Shown: positions 1 through 8,725 of the stretch, one piece after another
How positions within the stretch are numbered: the first letter of the stretch is position 1
Layout: the number at the start of each line of letters is the position of its first letter
Assembly (NCBI RefSeq): GCF_000719265.1
Contig: NZ_JOFL01000018.1
Location: 62,001 to 126,000, forward strand
Length of the DNA: 64,000 nt
Source: Streptomyces roseoverticillatus
GTDB lineage: Bacteria > Actinomycetota > Actinomycetes > Streptomycetales > Streptomycetaceae
Direction of reading: 5' to 3'
Program-made: the position numbers and the translations under genes
Notes under the pieces: generated by a model
The model's input: only the letters and a program-made list of their open reading frames with translations
The model's database searches: none
What the model was told of the DNA's origin: nothing

Positions 1-1
1 C

Positions 2-904
2 GTCTCCTTCGACGTCCGCCAGGGCGAGGTCTTCGTCGTCATGGGCCTGTCCGGCTCCGGCAAGTCCACGCTCGTCCGCTGCCTGACCCGGCTCATCGAG
101 CCGACCTCCGGCACCATCGCCATCGACGGCGAGGACGTGTGCGGCATGGACAAGGGCGCCCTGCGCGACCTGCGCCGCCACCGCGCGGCCATGGTCTTCC
201 AGCACTTCGGGCTGCTCCCGCACCGCTCCGTCCTCGACAACGTCGCCTACGGCCTGGAGATCCAGGGCGTCGGCAAGGCCGAGCGCCGCGCCAAGGCGGC
301 CGAGATGGTGGAGAAGGTCGGCCTCGCCGGCCTGGAGGACCGCCGCCCCGGCCAGCTCTCCGGCGGCCAGCAGCAGCGCGTGGGCCTCGCCCGCGCCCTC
401 GCCGCCGACCCCGAAGTCCTCCTGTTCGACGAGCCGTTCAGCGCCCTCGACCCGCTCATCCGCCGCGACATGCAGGAAGAGGTCGTCCGCCTGCACCGCG
501 ACGAGGGCCGCACCATGGTCTTCATCACCCACGACCTGTCCGAGGCCCTGCGCCTCGGCGACCGGATCGCCCTCATGCGCGGCGGTAGCGTCGTGCAGTG
601 CGGCACCCCCGAGGAGATCGTCGGCTCCCCGGCCGACGACTACGTGCGCGACTTCGTCCGGGACGTCCCGCGCGAACAGGTCCTCACCGTCCGGCGCGCC
701 ATGCGCCCCGCCGCCGCGGACGAATCGGAGACGGGCGAGACCCTCGACCCGACGACGACCGTCGCCGAAGCGATCGAGACGGTGGCCCGCACCGGCACCC
801 TGGCCCGCGTCGTCGAGGGCGGCCGCTGCGTCGGCGTCGTCGACCACCGCAGCCTGCTGGGCGTGGTCGCGGGACTGGACTCCTCGCGGAGGGCAGTGGC
901 ATGA
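2..904 (+). CDS. proV: Glycine betaine/proline ABC transporter ATP-binding subunit (5' end cut off)
   Basis: ATPase that powers uptake of a quaternary-amine osmoprotectant at the inner face of the membrane. The frame is open from base 2, so the true start lies left of the window; the ATG at 41 falls inside the beta strand just before Walker A. Visible motifs are Walker [10 protein letters not shown], the signature LSGGQQQR and Walker [13 protein letters not shown], followed by the H-loop in [10 protein letters not shown]. After the nucleotide-binding domain comes a short CBS-like region ([15 protein letters not shown] to the end), typical of ProV/OpuAA where CBS domains sense ionic strength. 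The stop codon overlaps the next start (ATGA at 901), so the operon is translationally coupled. Betaine versus proline specificity cannot be read from the sequence. Confidence 0.93.
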   Translation, partial: VSFDVRQGEVFVVMGLSGSGKSTLVRCLTRLIEPTSGTIAIDGEDVCGMDKGALRDLRRHRAAMVFQHFGLLPHRSVLDNVAYGLEIQGVGKAERRAKAAEMVEKVGLAGLEDRRPGQLSGGQQQRVGLARALAADPEVLLFDEPFSALDPLIRRDMQEEVVRLHRDEGRTMVFITHDLSEALRLGDRIALMRGGSVVQCGTPEEIVGSPADDYVRDFVRDVPREQVLTVRRAMRPAAADESETGETLDPTTTVAEAIETVARTGTLARVVEGGRCVGVVDHRSLLGVVAGLDSSRRAVA

Positions 905-996
905 CCGTGCAGCCCCTGACGGCCGTGAACGGCCGTCCGCAACCAGCACCGGACCCGCACCGGATTTCGTACCCGCGCCGGAGGCGGTCCGCATGA
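901..996 (+). CDS. 31-residue ORF bridging the ATPase and permease genes
   Basis: This is an ATG-to-TGA reading frame of 31 codons with no recognised domain. It begins inside an ATGA overlap with the ATPase stop (901-904) and ends inside a second ATGA overlap with the permease start (993-996), so a terminating ribosome could pass through all three frames. The product is basic and proline-rich, ending in YPRRRRSA. It may be a translational relay with no product function, or a vestige of the N-terminus of the permease. No clear ribosome binding site precedes 993, which fits coupling. Confidence 0.45.
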   Translation: MTVQPLTAVNGRPQPAPDPHRISYPRRRRSA

Positions 997-2984
997 GCAC
1001 AGCCACCACCCCCGCCCGCGCAGCCGCCGCCAGGGCGAAGAAGACCGAGCCGGAAGCCGCAGCCGGCGCGGCCGTGCTGAAGGCCCTGTGGGCCCGGCCC
1101 GCCGCCCGCAAGCTGCTCATCCTCGCCGCGGCCGCGGCCGTCCTCGTGCCCGTGGCCGCAGCCACCCACGGCAGCGGCACCTGGCCCTCCGCGTTCACCG
1201 TCGACCTGACCAAGCCCCTCACCGGGGCCAGCGACTGGATCATCGACAACCGCGACAGCCACTGGGCCTTCCTCTACTTCTTCGGGCACGTCAGCGGCGC
1301 GATCATCGGCGCCGTGCACGCCGTCTACACCGTCCTCCTGGCCCTCGGCTGGGCCGGTGTGACGGCGACGGCCGCGCTGCTCGCGTGGCGGGTCGCGGGC
1401 GCACGGGTCGCCGTCGTCGCCCTCGCCTCGTTCGCCGCCTGCGGGCTCCTCGGCATGTGGGTGCCCACGATGCGCACCCTCGCCCTGATGATCGTCGCGG
1501 TGGCGGTGTCCGTCGCCGTCGGCGCGCTCCTCGGCCTCGCCGCGGGCCTGTCGGACCGTACGTTCCGCGCGCTGCGCCCCGTACTCGACACCATGCAGGC
1601 GCTGCCCGCGTTCGCGTACCTGCTGCCCGTCGTCCTCGTCTTCGGCATCGGCGTGGCGCCCGCCGTCCTCGCGACCGTCGTCTACGCCGCCCCGCCCATG
1701 GCCCGGCTCACCGCGCTCGGCCTGCGCTCCACCGACCAGGGCGTCATGGAGGCTGTGGAGTCCCTCGGCGCGACCGGCCGGCAGCGCCTGCTGACGGCCC
1801 GGCTGCCGCTCGCCCGGCGCGAGCTGCTCCTGGGCGTCAACCAGACCATCATGATGGCCCTGTCCATGGCCGTCATCGCGTCCGTCATCGGCGCGGACGG
1901 CCTCGGAGACCGCGTCTACCAGGCCCTGTCCACGGTCGACGTGGGCAGCGCCCTGGCCGCCGGCATCCCGATCGTCCTGCTCGCGATCGTCCTGGACCGC
2001 ACGACAGCGGGCGCGGCTTCGCCCCGCTCTTCCCGGACGACGGCCCGCACCCGGCGAGCGACCGCATGGGCTGCAGGCGTAGCCGTCGTGGCGGCAGCCG
2101 CCCTCACCGCGGGCGCGAAGCCCTGGCCCGACACCTGGACGGTGGCGATCGCCGCCCCCGTGAACACCGCCAAGGACTGGATGGTCGACCACCTCTACAC
2201 GGGAATCCCCGGCATCGGCGGCACCGCCGACCTCGCCGCCCACTACACCGCCTGGGTCCTCGACCCCCTCCGCGACGGCCTCCAGGCCCTCCCCTGGTGG
2301 GGCGCCCTCCTCCTCGTGGCAGCCCTCGCCTGGCTCATCGGCACGTGGCGCACGGCCCTGACGGCAGTCCTCTCGCTCGCCGCGATCGGCGTGCTGGGCC
2401 GCTGGGAGCTGTCCATGGACACGCTCTCGCAGGTGGTGGCCGCCGTCGCCGTCACGCTCGTCCTCGGCTTCGCGATCGCCGTGCCCGCCGCGCGCAGCCC
2501 GCGCGTGGAGCGGCTGCTGCGCCCGGTCCTGGACGTCTTCCAGACCATGCCGCAGTTCGTGTACCTGATCCCCGTCGTGGCCCTGTTCGGCATCGGCCGG
2601 GCCCCGGCCGCCGCGGCCGCCGTCGTGTACGCGCTGCCCGCCGTCGTCCGCATCGCGAGCGAGGGCCTGCGCCGGGTGAACCCGGGCGCGATGGAGTCGG
2701 CCCGGTCGCTGGGCGCGACCAGCGGCCAGCAGCTGCGCCAGGTGCAGTTCCCGCTGGCGCGCCCGCAGTTGCTGCTCGCGGTCAACCAGGCCGTGGTGCT
2801 GGTGCTGTCCGTCGTCATCATCGGCGGTCTCGTGGGCGGCGGCGCGCTGGGCTACGAGGTCGTGTTCGGCCTCGCGCAGGGCGACCTGGCGACCGGTCTC
2901 ACCGCGGGCGTGGCCATCGCCTGCCTGGGGCTGATGCTCGACCGGGTCACCCAGCCGACGAAGGGAGCGCGTGATGGCGCGTAA
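993..2984 (+). CDS. proW: Glycine betaine/proline ABC transporter permease, two permease domains in one chain
   Basis: Integral membrane channel of the osmoprotectant importer, 663 residues, about twice the length of a single ProW-type permease. Two homologous halves are visible. Each carries a binding-protein-dependent transport core with near-identical landmarks: LRPVLDTMQALPAFAYLLPV and LRPVLDVFQTMPQFVYLIPV, each followed by VFGIG or LFGIG. Each also has an EAA-like loop that docks the ATPase (MEAVESLGATGRQR and MESARSLGATSGQQ). Each half has several hydrophobic segments before its core. The fusion supplies a whole heterodimer-like channel from one gene. The start is the ATG inside the ATGA overlap; the stop lies inside the next gene. 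Confidence 0.93.
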   Translation: MSTATTPARAAAARAKKTEPEAAAGAAVLKALWARPAARKLLILAAAAAVLVPVAAATHGSGTWPSAFTVDLTKPLTGASDWIIDNRDSHWAFLYFFGHVSGAIIGAVHAVYTVLLALGWAGVTATAALLAWRVAGARVAVVALASFAACGLLGMWVPTMRTLALMIVAVAVSVAVGALLGLAAGLSDRTFRALRPVLDTMQALPAFAYLLPVVLVFGIGVAPAVLATVVYAAPPMARLTALGLRSTDQGVMEAVESLGATGRQRLLTARLPLARRELLLGVNQTIMMALSMAVIASVIGADGLGDRVYQALSTVDVGSALAAGIPIVLLAIVLDRTTAGAASPRSSRTTARTRRATAWAAGVAVVAAAALTAGAKPWPDTWTVAIAAPVNTAKDWMVDHLYTGIPGIGGTADLAAHYTAWVLDPLRDGLQALPWWGALLLVAALAWLIGTWRTALTAVLSLAAIGVLGRWELSMDTLSQVVAAVAVTLVLGFAIAVPAARSPRVERLLRPVLDVFQTMPQFVYLIPVVALFGIGRAPAAAAAVVYALPAVVRIASEGLRRVNPGAMESARSLGATSGQQLRQVQFPLARPQLLLAVNQAVVLVLSVVIIGGLVGGGALGYEVVFGLAQGDLATGLTAGVAIACLGLMLDRVTQPTKGARDGA

Positions 2985-3951
2985 GACGATGATGGCGGCA
3001 TCCGCCCTGTGCGTCCTGGCCGCCGCCGCCACGGCCACCGGCTGCGGCGCGGCCGACATGACCAAGCAGGCGTCCCCGTACGCGGACGCGGCGGGCACGA
3101 AGACCGTCACGCTGTCCGTGCAGTCCTGGGTGGGCGCGCGGGCCAACACGGCCGTCGCCAAGTACCTGCTGGAGCACGAGCTGGGCTACCGCGTCGACAC
3201 CGTGCAGGTCGACGAGGTGCCCGCGTGGGACGCGCTCAGCCAGGGCCGCGTCGACGCGATCATGGAGGACTGGGGCCACCCGGAGCAGGAGAAGCGGTAC
3301 GTCGAGGACAAGAAGACCATCGCCCCCGGCGGCGACCTCGGCGTCACCGGCCACATCGGCTGGTGGGTGCCCAAGTACTTCGCGGACGCCCACCCCGACG
3401 TCCTCGACTGGCGGAACCTCAACAAGTACGCCTCGCAGCTGCGCGGCCCGGAGAGCGGCGGCAAGGGCCAGCTCCTGGACGGCTCGCCGTCGTACGTCAC
3501 GAACGACAAGGCGCTCGTCGCGAACCTCGGCCTGGACTACAAGGTCGTGTTCGCGGGCTCCGAGGCGGCGCAGATCACGCAGCTGCAGCAGTCCGCCAAG
3601 GAGAAGAAGCCGTTCCTGACGTACTGGTACGAGCCGCAGTGGCTGTTCAACGAGGTGCCGATGGTGGAGGTGAAGCTGCCCGAGTACACGCAGGAGTGCG
3701 CGGACAAGGGCACGAAGGACCCGTCCACCGTCAACTGCGCCTACCCCACCACGCCGCTGAAGAAGTTCCTCAACGCGGACTTCACGCGGAAGGGCGGCAA
3801 GGCGGCCCGGTTCCTGAAGAACTTCGCGTGGTCGAAGAAGGACCAGAACGCCGTGGCCCAGATGATCGCCGAGGACAAGCTGAGCGCGGACGAGGCGGCG
3901 AAGCGGTGGGTGAAGGAGAACCCGGACGTGTGGAAGAAGTGGCTGCCGTAG
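2974..3951 (+). CDS. proX: Glycine betaine/proline-binding lipoprotein
   Basis: Extracytoplasmic receptor of the importer, an OpuAC/ProX-type solute-binding protein of 325 residues. The N-terminus MARKTMMAASALCVLAAAA leads to a lipobox-like TATGC, so the mature protein should be anchored through the cysteine. Aromatic residues typical of betaine-binding cages are frequent (WVGARANTAV, EDWGHPEQE, GWWVPKYF, YWYEPQWLF). A GTG at 2971 is in the same frame, but the ATG at 2974 has AAGGGAG at proper spacing and is preferred. It overlaps the permease end by 11 bases and is followed by a strong hairpin, so it is the last gene of the operon. Confidence 0.93.
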   Translation: MARKTMMAASALCVLAAAATATGCGAADMTKQASPYADAAGTKTVTLSVQSWVGARANTAVAKYLLEHELGYRVDTVQVDEVPAWDALSQGRVDAIMEDWGHPEQEKRYVEDKKTIAPGGDLGVTGHIGWWVPKYFADAHPDVLDWRNLNKYASQLRGPESGGKGQLLDGSPSYVTNDKALVANLGLDYKVVFAGSEAAQITQLQQSAKEKKPFLTYWYEPQWLFNEVPMVEVKLPEYTQECADKGTKDPSTVNCAYPTTPLKKFLNADFTRKGGKAARFLKNFAWSKKDQNAVAQMIAEDKLSADEAAKRWVKENPDVWKKWLP

Positions 3952-3982
3952 GCCGACCGGAGCCGGAGACGCAGTGAGCGCG

Positions 3983-4014
3983 AGCGGCGCCGTACCCCCG
4001 TGGACGGCGCCGCT
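3983..4014 (+). terminator. Hairpin terminator of the betaine operon
   Basis: An 11-bp perfect inverted repeat AGCGGCGCCGT / ACGGCGCCGCT with a 10-base loop lies 32 bases after the receptor stop codon. There is no long T run, as is usual in Streptomyces terminators. Confidence 0.7.
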
Positions 4015-4058
4015 TCCGCTTGTCCGGCTCGGGCCGCTCCGGCTCGGGCCGCTCGGGC

Positions 4059-4541
4059 TCAGACCGCGTACGCGCCCGGTCCCAGCCCCGTCGTCACGCC
4101 GATCCGGTTCCACGCGTTGATCGTGGTGATCATGGCGATGAGCTGGGCGAGCTCCTGCTGCGGGAAGTGCTTCGCGGCCCGCTCGTACACCTCGTCGGAC
4201 ACGCCGCCGGGCAGCAGGGTGACCGCCTCGGTCAGGGCGAGCGCCGCCTGCTCCTTCTCGGTGTAGAGGCCGGGAGCCTCGTGCCAGGCGTTGAGGAGGT
4301 AGATGCGCTCCTCGGACTCGCCGAGCTTGCGGGCGTCCTTGGTGTGCATGTCCAGGCAGAAGGCGCAGCGGTTGAGCTGCGAGGCGCGGATCTTGACCAG
4401 CTCGATGAGGGAGGTCTCCAGGCCCTTCCGGGCCGCCCGCTCCAGGCTCAGCATGGCCTTCCCGACCTCGGGGGCGACCTCGTGGAGCAGCATGCGGGGG
4501 GCGTGGTGGTGGCCGGTGACCTGTGCGTTCGTGTTCGTCAT
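4059..4541 (-). CDS. Carboxymuconolactone decarboxylase / AhpD-like protein
   Basis: Small all-helical protein (160 residues) of the AhpD/CMD family, which contains peroxidase-linked disulfide reductases. The diagnostic CxxC-plus-His motif is present as LNRCAFCLDMH, followed by the usual ARKLGESEERIYLLNAW segment. The start was placed at ATG 4541 because a TAGTGT hexamer lies seven bases upstream, suggesting a leaderless message; upstream in-frame codons would include promoter DNA. It is divergent from a MocR-type regulator across only 47 bases, so the regulator may control it. The substrate is unknown. Confidence 0.88.
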   Translation of the reverse strand: MTNTNAQVTGHHHAPRMLLHEVAPEVGKAMLSLERAARKGLETSLIELVKIRASQLNRCAFCLDMHTKDARKLGESEERIYLLNAWHEAPGLYTEKEQAALALTEAVTLLPGGVSDEVYERAAKHFPQQELAQLIAMITTINAWNRIGVTTGLGPGAYAV

Positions 4542-4548
4542 GGCTACG

Positions 4549-4554
4549 ACACTA
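4549..4554 (-). promoter_or_regulatory. Candidate -10 (TAGTGT) of the AhpD-like gene
   Basis: TANNNT hexamer read leftward, with seven bases to the ATG at 4541, which is the leaderless layout. Confidence 0.5.
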
Positions 4555-4574
4555 GGACGCGGGCAGCCCACGGG

Positions 4575-4584
4575 TATGGTCCAT
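4575..4584 (+). promoter_or_regulatory. Candidate -10 and overlapping operator of the MocR-type gene
   Basis: TATGGT (4575-4580) lies eight bases before ATG 4589. The palindrome ATGG-T-CCAT (4576-4584) overlaps it and is a plausible site for autoregulation by the MocR-type protein. Confidence 0.45.
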
Positions 4585-4588
4585 TCCC

Positions 4589-6052
4589 ATGGAGAAATCA
4601 TGGGCCACTCCGGAGGCCGTGCGGGAAGCGGACCCGGACGCCGGTGACGGCGCGGGCGCGGACTTCCACCTGGACCTGAGCGGGCCCGGCGGCGTACGGG
4701 CCTCCCTGATCCGCGCCCTGCGCGAGGCCGTCCGCAGCGGGCGGCTCGCGCCCGGCAGCAGGCTGCCGTCCTCCCGCACGCTCGCGGCCGACCTCGGCCT
4801 GGCCCGGAACACCGTCGCCGACGCGTACGGCGAACTCGTCGCCGAGGGCTGGCTGACCGCCCGCCAGGGCTCGGGCACCAGGGTGGCCCGGCGGGCGGCG
4901 GCGCGGGCGCCCGAGCGCCGGACGCCGCCCGTGCGGACGCCGCGGCGGGCCTCCTACGACCTGCGCCCCGGGACCGCCGACGTCTCCGCGTTCCCGCGCG
5001 CCGCGTGGCTCGCCGCGGCCCGCCGGGCGATGGCGGCCGCCCCGCACGAGGCGTTCGGGCGCGTAGACGAACGGGGCCGGCCCGAGCTGCGGACCGCCCT
5101 CGCGGGCTACCTGGCGCGGGCGCGCGGCGTGCACGCGGACCCGGAGCGGATCGTGGTGTGCGCGGGGTTCACGCAGGGCCTGGGGCTGGTGAGCCGGGTG
5201 CTGCGGGAGCGCGGGACGCGGGAGATGGGGGTGGAGGAGTACGGGCTGTGGTTCCACCGGGAGGCGCTGGAGCGGGCGGGGCTGCGGTGCCTGCCGATGC
5301 CGCTGGACCGGGAGGGCGCCGACGTCGGCGTGCTGGAGGGCGGCAAGGCGGGCGCGCGGTCGGTGCTCATCACCCCTGCGCACCAGTTCCCGACCGGCGT
5401 GCCCCTGCACCCCGACCGGCGCGCCGCGGTCGTCGACTGGGCGGCCCGCACCGGCGGGACGATCCTGGAGGACGACTACGACGGCGAGTTCCGCTACGAC
5501 CGGCAGCCCGTGGGCTGCCTGCAGGGCCTCGCCCCGGAGCGCATCGTCTACTTCGGCACGGCGAGCAAGTCGCTGGCGCCGGGGCTGCGGCTCGCGTGGA
5601 CGGTGCTGCCGGAGCACCTCGCCGGCGAGGTGCTGGCCCACAAGCAGGCGGGGGAGTGGAGCTCGGGGGCGCTGGAGCAGCTGACGCTCGCGGAGTTCCT
5701 CACGTCGGGGGCGTACGACCGGCACGTCCGCGCGATGCGGCTGCGGTACCGGCGGCGGCGCGACCGGCTCGTCGAGGTCCTCGCCGAACGCGCCCCGCAC
5801 ATCAAGGTCACCGGCATCGCGGCGGGCCTCCACGTCGTCCTCGAACTCCCGCCGGGCACCGAGTACCCGACTCTGCAGGCCGCGGCCTGGGAGGGCCTGG
5901 CCCTGGAGGGCCTCGCCCGCCTCCGCGCCACCCCGCCCGCGACGTCCGCCCCCACCCCCGACGGCCTCATCGTCGGTTACGGCACCCCGCCGGACCACGC
6001 GTTCCCGGGCGCCCTGGAGGCGCTGCTGAGGGTGCTGCCGCCGGCGGAGTGA
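4589..6052 (+). CDS. MocR/PdxR-type transcriptional regulator with aminotransferase-like domain
   Basis: A 487-residue fusion of an N-terminal GntR winged helix (about 25-105; SGRLAPGSRLPSSRTLAADL, then ARNTVADAYGEL) to a fold-type I PLP-binding domain. The PLP lysine is in GTASKSLAPGLR (Lys327), and DDYDGEFRYDR is the usual cofactor-pocket segment. Such proteins sense PLP or an amino compound and control vitamin B6, GABA or other amine genes. It diverges from the AhpD-like gene and ends 23 bases from the convergent DUF4132 gene. The ligand cannot be deduced. Confidence 0.92.
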   Translation: MEKSWATPEAVREADPDAGDGAGADFHLDLSGPGGVRASLIRALREAVRSGRLAPGSRLPSSRTLAADLGLARNTVADAYGELVAEGWLTARQGSGTRVARRAAARAPERRTPPVRTPRRASYDLRPGTADVSAFPRAAWLAAARRAMAAAPHEAFGRVDERGRPELRTALAGYLARARGVHADPERIVVCAGFTQGLGLVSRVLRERGTREMGVEEYGLWFHREALERAGLRCLPMPLDREGADVGVLEGGKAGARSVLITPAHQFPTGVPLHPDRRAAVVDWAARTGGTILEDDYDGEFRYDRQPVGCLQGLAPERIVYFGTASKSLAPGLRLAWTVLPEHLAGEVLAHKQAGEWSSGALEQLTLAEFLTSGAYDRHVRAMRLRYRRRRDRLVEVLAERAPHIKVTGIAAGLHVVLELPPGTEYPTLQAAAWEGLALEGLARLRATPPATSAPTPDGLIVGYGTPPDHAFPGALEALLRVLPPAE

Positions 6053-6075
6053 GCGGGGCCACGTGCGCCGGCCGT

Positions 6076-8274
6076 TCACAGCTGGCTGGTGATCGTCGGG
6101 TCGGTGATCTCCTTGTCCCCGGCGAGCAGCACGGCCTTGCTGAGGATCACGGACAGCGTCCGGTCGCCCTCGAAGGGAAGGTGACCCGCGTCCGGGCCGC
6201 CGGTGCCCTTGGGGACGATGCACAGGTAGCGGTCGTGCGGGGCGATGAGGATGTTGCCCGAACCGAGGTGGATCTTGTACGGGTGGAGGTCGCCGCGGAC
6301 GTGCAGGAAGCGGCCCTCGACCGTGCAGCGGTCGGCTATCGCGAGCCGCGGCACGAGCCGGGCGAGGAGGTCCCGGCGGGTCTCGGCGCTCTGGGACAGC
6401 TCGCCGAAGCCGTACGCGTTCCAGTAGTCCCGGAAGCGGCCCTCGGGTCCGCCGTCCTGCCACGCCGGGTCGTTGCCCAGGCTGGCCACGCCCACGAACA
6501 GGTCGACGTCGCGCAGGACTTCGCTCAGGACCAGGGCCGGTATCTCCGCGAGCGGTACCGGCTCGGCCGGCCGCCGGCTCCAGCCTAGGCGGTACTCGCC
6601 GGAGCCGGCGTGGGCCGTGTGCTGCGGCGCGTCGATCGGATAGAAGCGCACCTGGTCGGTGCCGAGCCACAGATAGCTGCCGCTGTCGGTGACGTGGGCG
6701 CCCGTCGTGTCCTCGACGCCGTCGACCCAGAACTCCGCGCGCAGCCCCCACTGCGGGAGTTCGCGCACGGCGGGCGGGTATTCGTCGTCCACACAGAGGC
6801 GCAGCTTGTGCCGCCAGCCCCGGGCGGCCGCAAGGGAGTTGAACTGGTGCTGGCGCAGCACGTGGGCGGCGAAGCGGTTGGAGTACACGCGGGTGGCGCG
6901 CTCGGCGTCCGTGAGCAGGTACACCTCGCGGTGGGCCTGCTTGAACGGCTGGGTGACGCCGTGGTGTTCGAGCCACTCGCGCCAGGCGAGGACCTCGGCG
7001 GGCTCCCGGTCCACCGGGTGCCACAGCTCGACCGGGGCGTCCGGGCCCGCCGTCACCCCGGCGCCGGCGAGGGTGCGCAGTCCGCCGTCGGCGAAGCCGC
7101 AGGCCTGCCCGTCGACGGTCCACAGGAGCCGGCGGGCGAGAGTGCCCACGAGGGGGTGGTCGAGGTAGCGCTCGCGCCAGGCGCCGTACGTCCACTGCCG
7201 GCGGGCGAGGAAGAGCCGGTCCAGCCGTTCGCTCTGGGCGCCGAGCATCTTCTCGATGTCCTTGGCCGCCGTCTTGAGCTCCTTGAGCTCGTCGGCGTGG
7301 TCCCGGCGGACGGCGGCGGGCGGACTCTTGACGGCCTTCCCGGTGGCGTTGCGCCAAGTGAGGACCGTCTTCGTGCCCTGGACGGCCAGTTCGGCCGCGC
7401 AGTCGCCGAGGGCGTGGGCGGCGCGGCCGACCCCGGTCAGCCCGTACGAGGGGACCGCCAGCTCCTCGATCTCGTCGCGGCTGAGCCCGAGCGCCTCGGC
7501 GCGGGCCGCGAGGGCGGTGTCGATCTGCTTGAGCGTGCCCTTGTAGGTGACGCGGGCGGCGAGCCGGGCCAGTTCGGCCAGGGACGCGTCGCCGTCGGTG
7601 CGGGAGAGGGCGAGCACGCAGGCGTTGGCCAGCTTGGGGCTGCGGGGGCCGACGCCGGGCACCTTGCGCAGCGCGTGGGTGACGAGGGTGCCCAAGGCGC
7701 GGGCGGTGTCGGGGTGGGGCTCCAGGAGCGACAGCATCCAGGCGAGGCCGCGCAGAGCGTCCACGTTGTACGGGTCGTACAGGGCATCGGCGTCGCCGTA
7801 GTGGCCCGGGACGTACGGGCGGGTGCGTGGCCGGGTGGCGAGCCCGAGCCAGGACAGGAGGCGCTGCCGCACGGCGCCGGGGTCCTCGCCGAGCCCGTCG
7901 AGGAGGGTGCGCGCGGCCCTGTCCCACCTGCCGGTGGGGCGGGCGCCGTGGGCGGTGAGGGCGTGGGCCAGCAGGCGCTCCCAGGGCCCGCCGCCGGGCC
8001 CGGCCACCTCGGTCATGGCCTGGTCGGCCCATGCCTCGCCGGGGTTGAGCAGCGGCTCCTTCATGGCGGCGATGGCCTTCCGGTACGGTCCGCCGACCCA
8101 GTACGGGTGGAGGAGGAGGGTGCGGCGCAGCGTCGCGACGGCGGGCCCGGGGAGGGGGTGCCCGGCGTCCACGGCGGCGGCCGCCGCGTCCCACATGGGG
8201 TTGTCGAAGTCGTAGGTCGTGTGCTGCCGCCCCAGCTCCTCGAACCAGGCGGCGGTTTCCGGCGCCGTCGTCAT
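6076..8274 (-). CDS. DUF4132-containing protein
   Basis: Large soluble protein (732 residues) with no signal or membrane segment. The N-terminal two thirds is helical and repeat-like (many Leu/Ala helices between 100 and 330, suggestive of HEAT-like packing). The C-terminal part from about residue 420 matches the DUF4132 pattern as I know it (EWLEHHGVTQPFKQAHREVY, then YSNRFAAHVLRQHQF). The biochemical role of the family is unknown to me; E. coli MolR-related proteins share the domain. The start overlaps the stop of the small upstream gene by one base (TGATG), so the two are co-translated and probably act together. Confidence 0.85.
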   Translation of the reverse strand: MTTAPETAAWFEELGRQHTTYDFDNPMWDAAAAAVDAGHPLPGPAVATLRRTLLLHPYWVGGPYRKAIAAMKEPLLNPGEAWADQAMTEVAGPGGGPWERLLAHALTAHGARPTGRWDRAARTLLDGLGEDPGAVRQRLLSWLGLATRPRTRPYVPGHYGDADALYDPYNVDALRGLAWMLSLLEPHPDTARALGTLVTHALRKVPGVGPRSPKLANACVLALSRTDGDASLAELARLAARVTYKGTLKQIDTALAARAEALGLSRDEIEELAVPSYGLTGVGRAAHALGDCAAELAVQGTKTVLTWRNATGKAVKSPPAAVRRDHADELKELKTAAKDIEKMLGAQSERLDRLFLARRQWTYGAWRERYLDHPLVGTLARRLLWTVDGQACGFADGGLRTLAGAGVTAGPDAPVELWHPVDREPAEVLAWREWLEHHGVTQPFKQAHREVYLLTDAERATRVYSNRFAAHVLRQHQFNSLAAARGWRHKLRLCVDDEYPPAVRELPQWGLRAEFWVDGVEDTTGAHVTDSGSYLWLGTDQVRFYPIDAPQHTAHAGSGEYRLGWSRRPAEPVPLAEIPALVLSEVLRDVDLFVGVASLGNDPAWQDGGPEGRFRDYWNAYGFGELSQSAETRRDLLARLVPRLAIADRCTVEGRFLHVRGDLHPYKIHLGSGNILIAPHDRYLCIVPKGTGGPDAGHLPFEGDRTLSVILSKAVLLAGDKEITDPTITSQL

Positions 8275-8666
8275 CAGCCACCCACCAGCGGGACGAGCTT
8301 GAGGAACGTGACCTCGGCGGCGGTCGCGAACTCCAGCTCCTCGTCCAGGTCGGTCACCTGCCGGTCACCGACGAGCACCAGGAAGCCGTTGCGCGCGAAC
8401 GCGGCGAGCGCGCGCTCGTAGCACCGCTGGGGCTGCAGCCGCCCCGCCTCGCGCTTCCCCGGATCGTTGAGCAGGCGTTCCGCCGCAGTCGGCTGAACCA
8501 GCGCCGGAGCCGCCTTCGCGCGGCCCGCGTTGAACTCCGCCACCTCCACGAACACCCGACGCCGAATCACTTCACGTAGCGTCAGCCGCTCCTCGGCGAC
8601 GTCGAGCGCCCACGCGTCGCGGCGCTCCCCCGATGTCGTCTCGTCGACGAGCCTCACCTTTGCCAT
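8274..8666 (-). CDS. Small conserved partner of the DUF4132 protein
   Basis: A 130-residue cytoplasmic protein beginning MAKVRLVDETTSGERRDAWALDV-type sequence. No catalytic motif is recognised. An alternating acidic/basic N-terminal half is followed by NGFLVLVGDRQVTDLDEELE. The ATG at 8666 is favoured because TACTCT sits seven bases upstream. Coupled translation with the DUF4132 gene suggests a two-protein module. Function unknown. Confidence 0.8.
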   Translation of the reverse strand: MAKVRLVDETTSGERRDAWALDVAEERLTLREVIRRRVFVEVAEFNAGRAKAAPALVQPTAAERLLNDPGKREAGRLQPQRCYERALAAFARNGFLVLVGDRQVTDLDEELEFATAAEVTFLKLVPLVGG

Positions 8667-8673
8667 GTCGCAG

Positions 8674-8679
8674 AGAGTA
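8674..8679 (-). promoter_or_regulatory. Candidate -10 (TACTCT) of the DUF4132 unit
   Basis: TANNNT hexamer seven bases before ATG 8666, consistent with a leaderless transcript for the two-gene unit. Confidence 0.5.
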
Positions 8680-8725
8680 GGGGCGGCCACTGACAACGGC
8701 CCTCGGCACCGGGCCGAAGCGCAGG

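Noticed and set aside
684..3161. An 825-codon open frame on the minus strand opposite the betaine transporter
   Set aside because: It is a GC-driven shadow of the plus-strand genes: composition is Gly/Ala/Arg/Asp biased with no domain, and the plus strand has intact transporter motifs.
4598..8281. A 1227-codon minus frame spanning the MocR gene and DUF4132 gene
   Set aside because: Shadow frame; the MocR and DUF4132 frames carry recognisable motifs, this one is Arg/Pro/Ala-rich without any.
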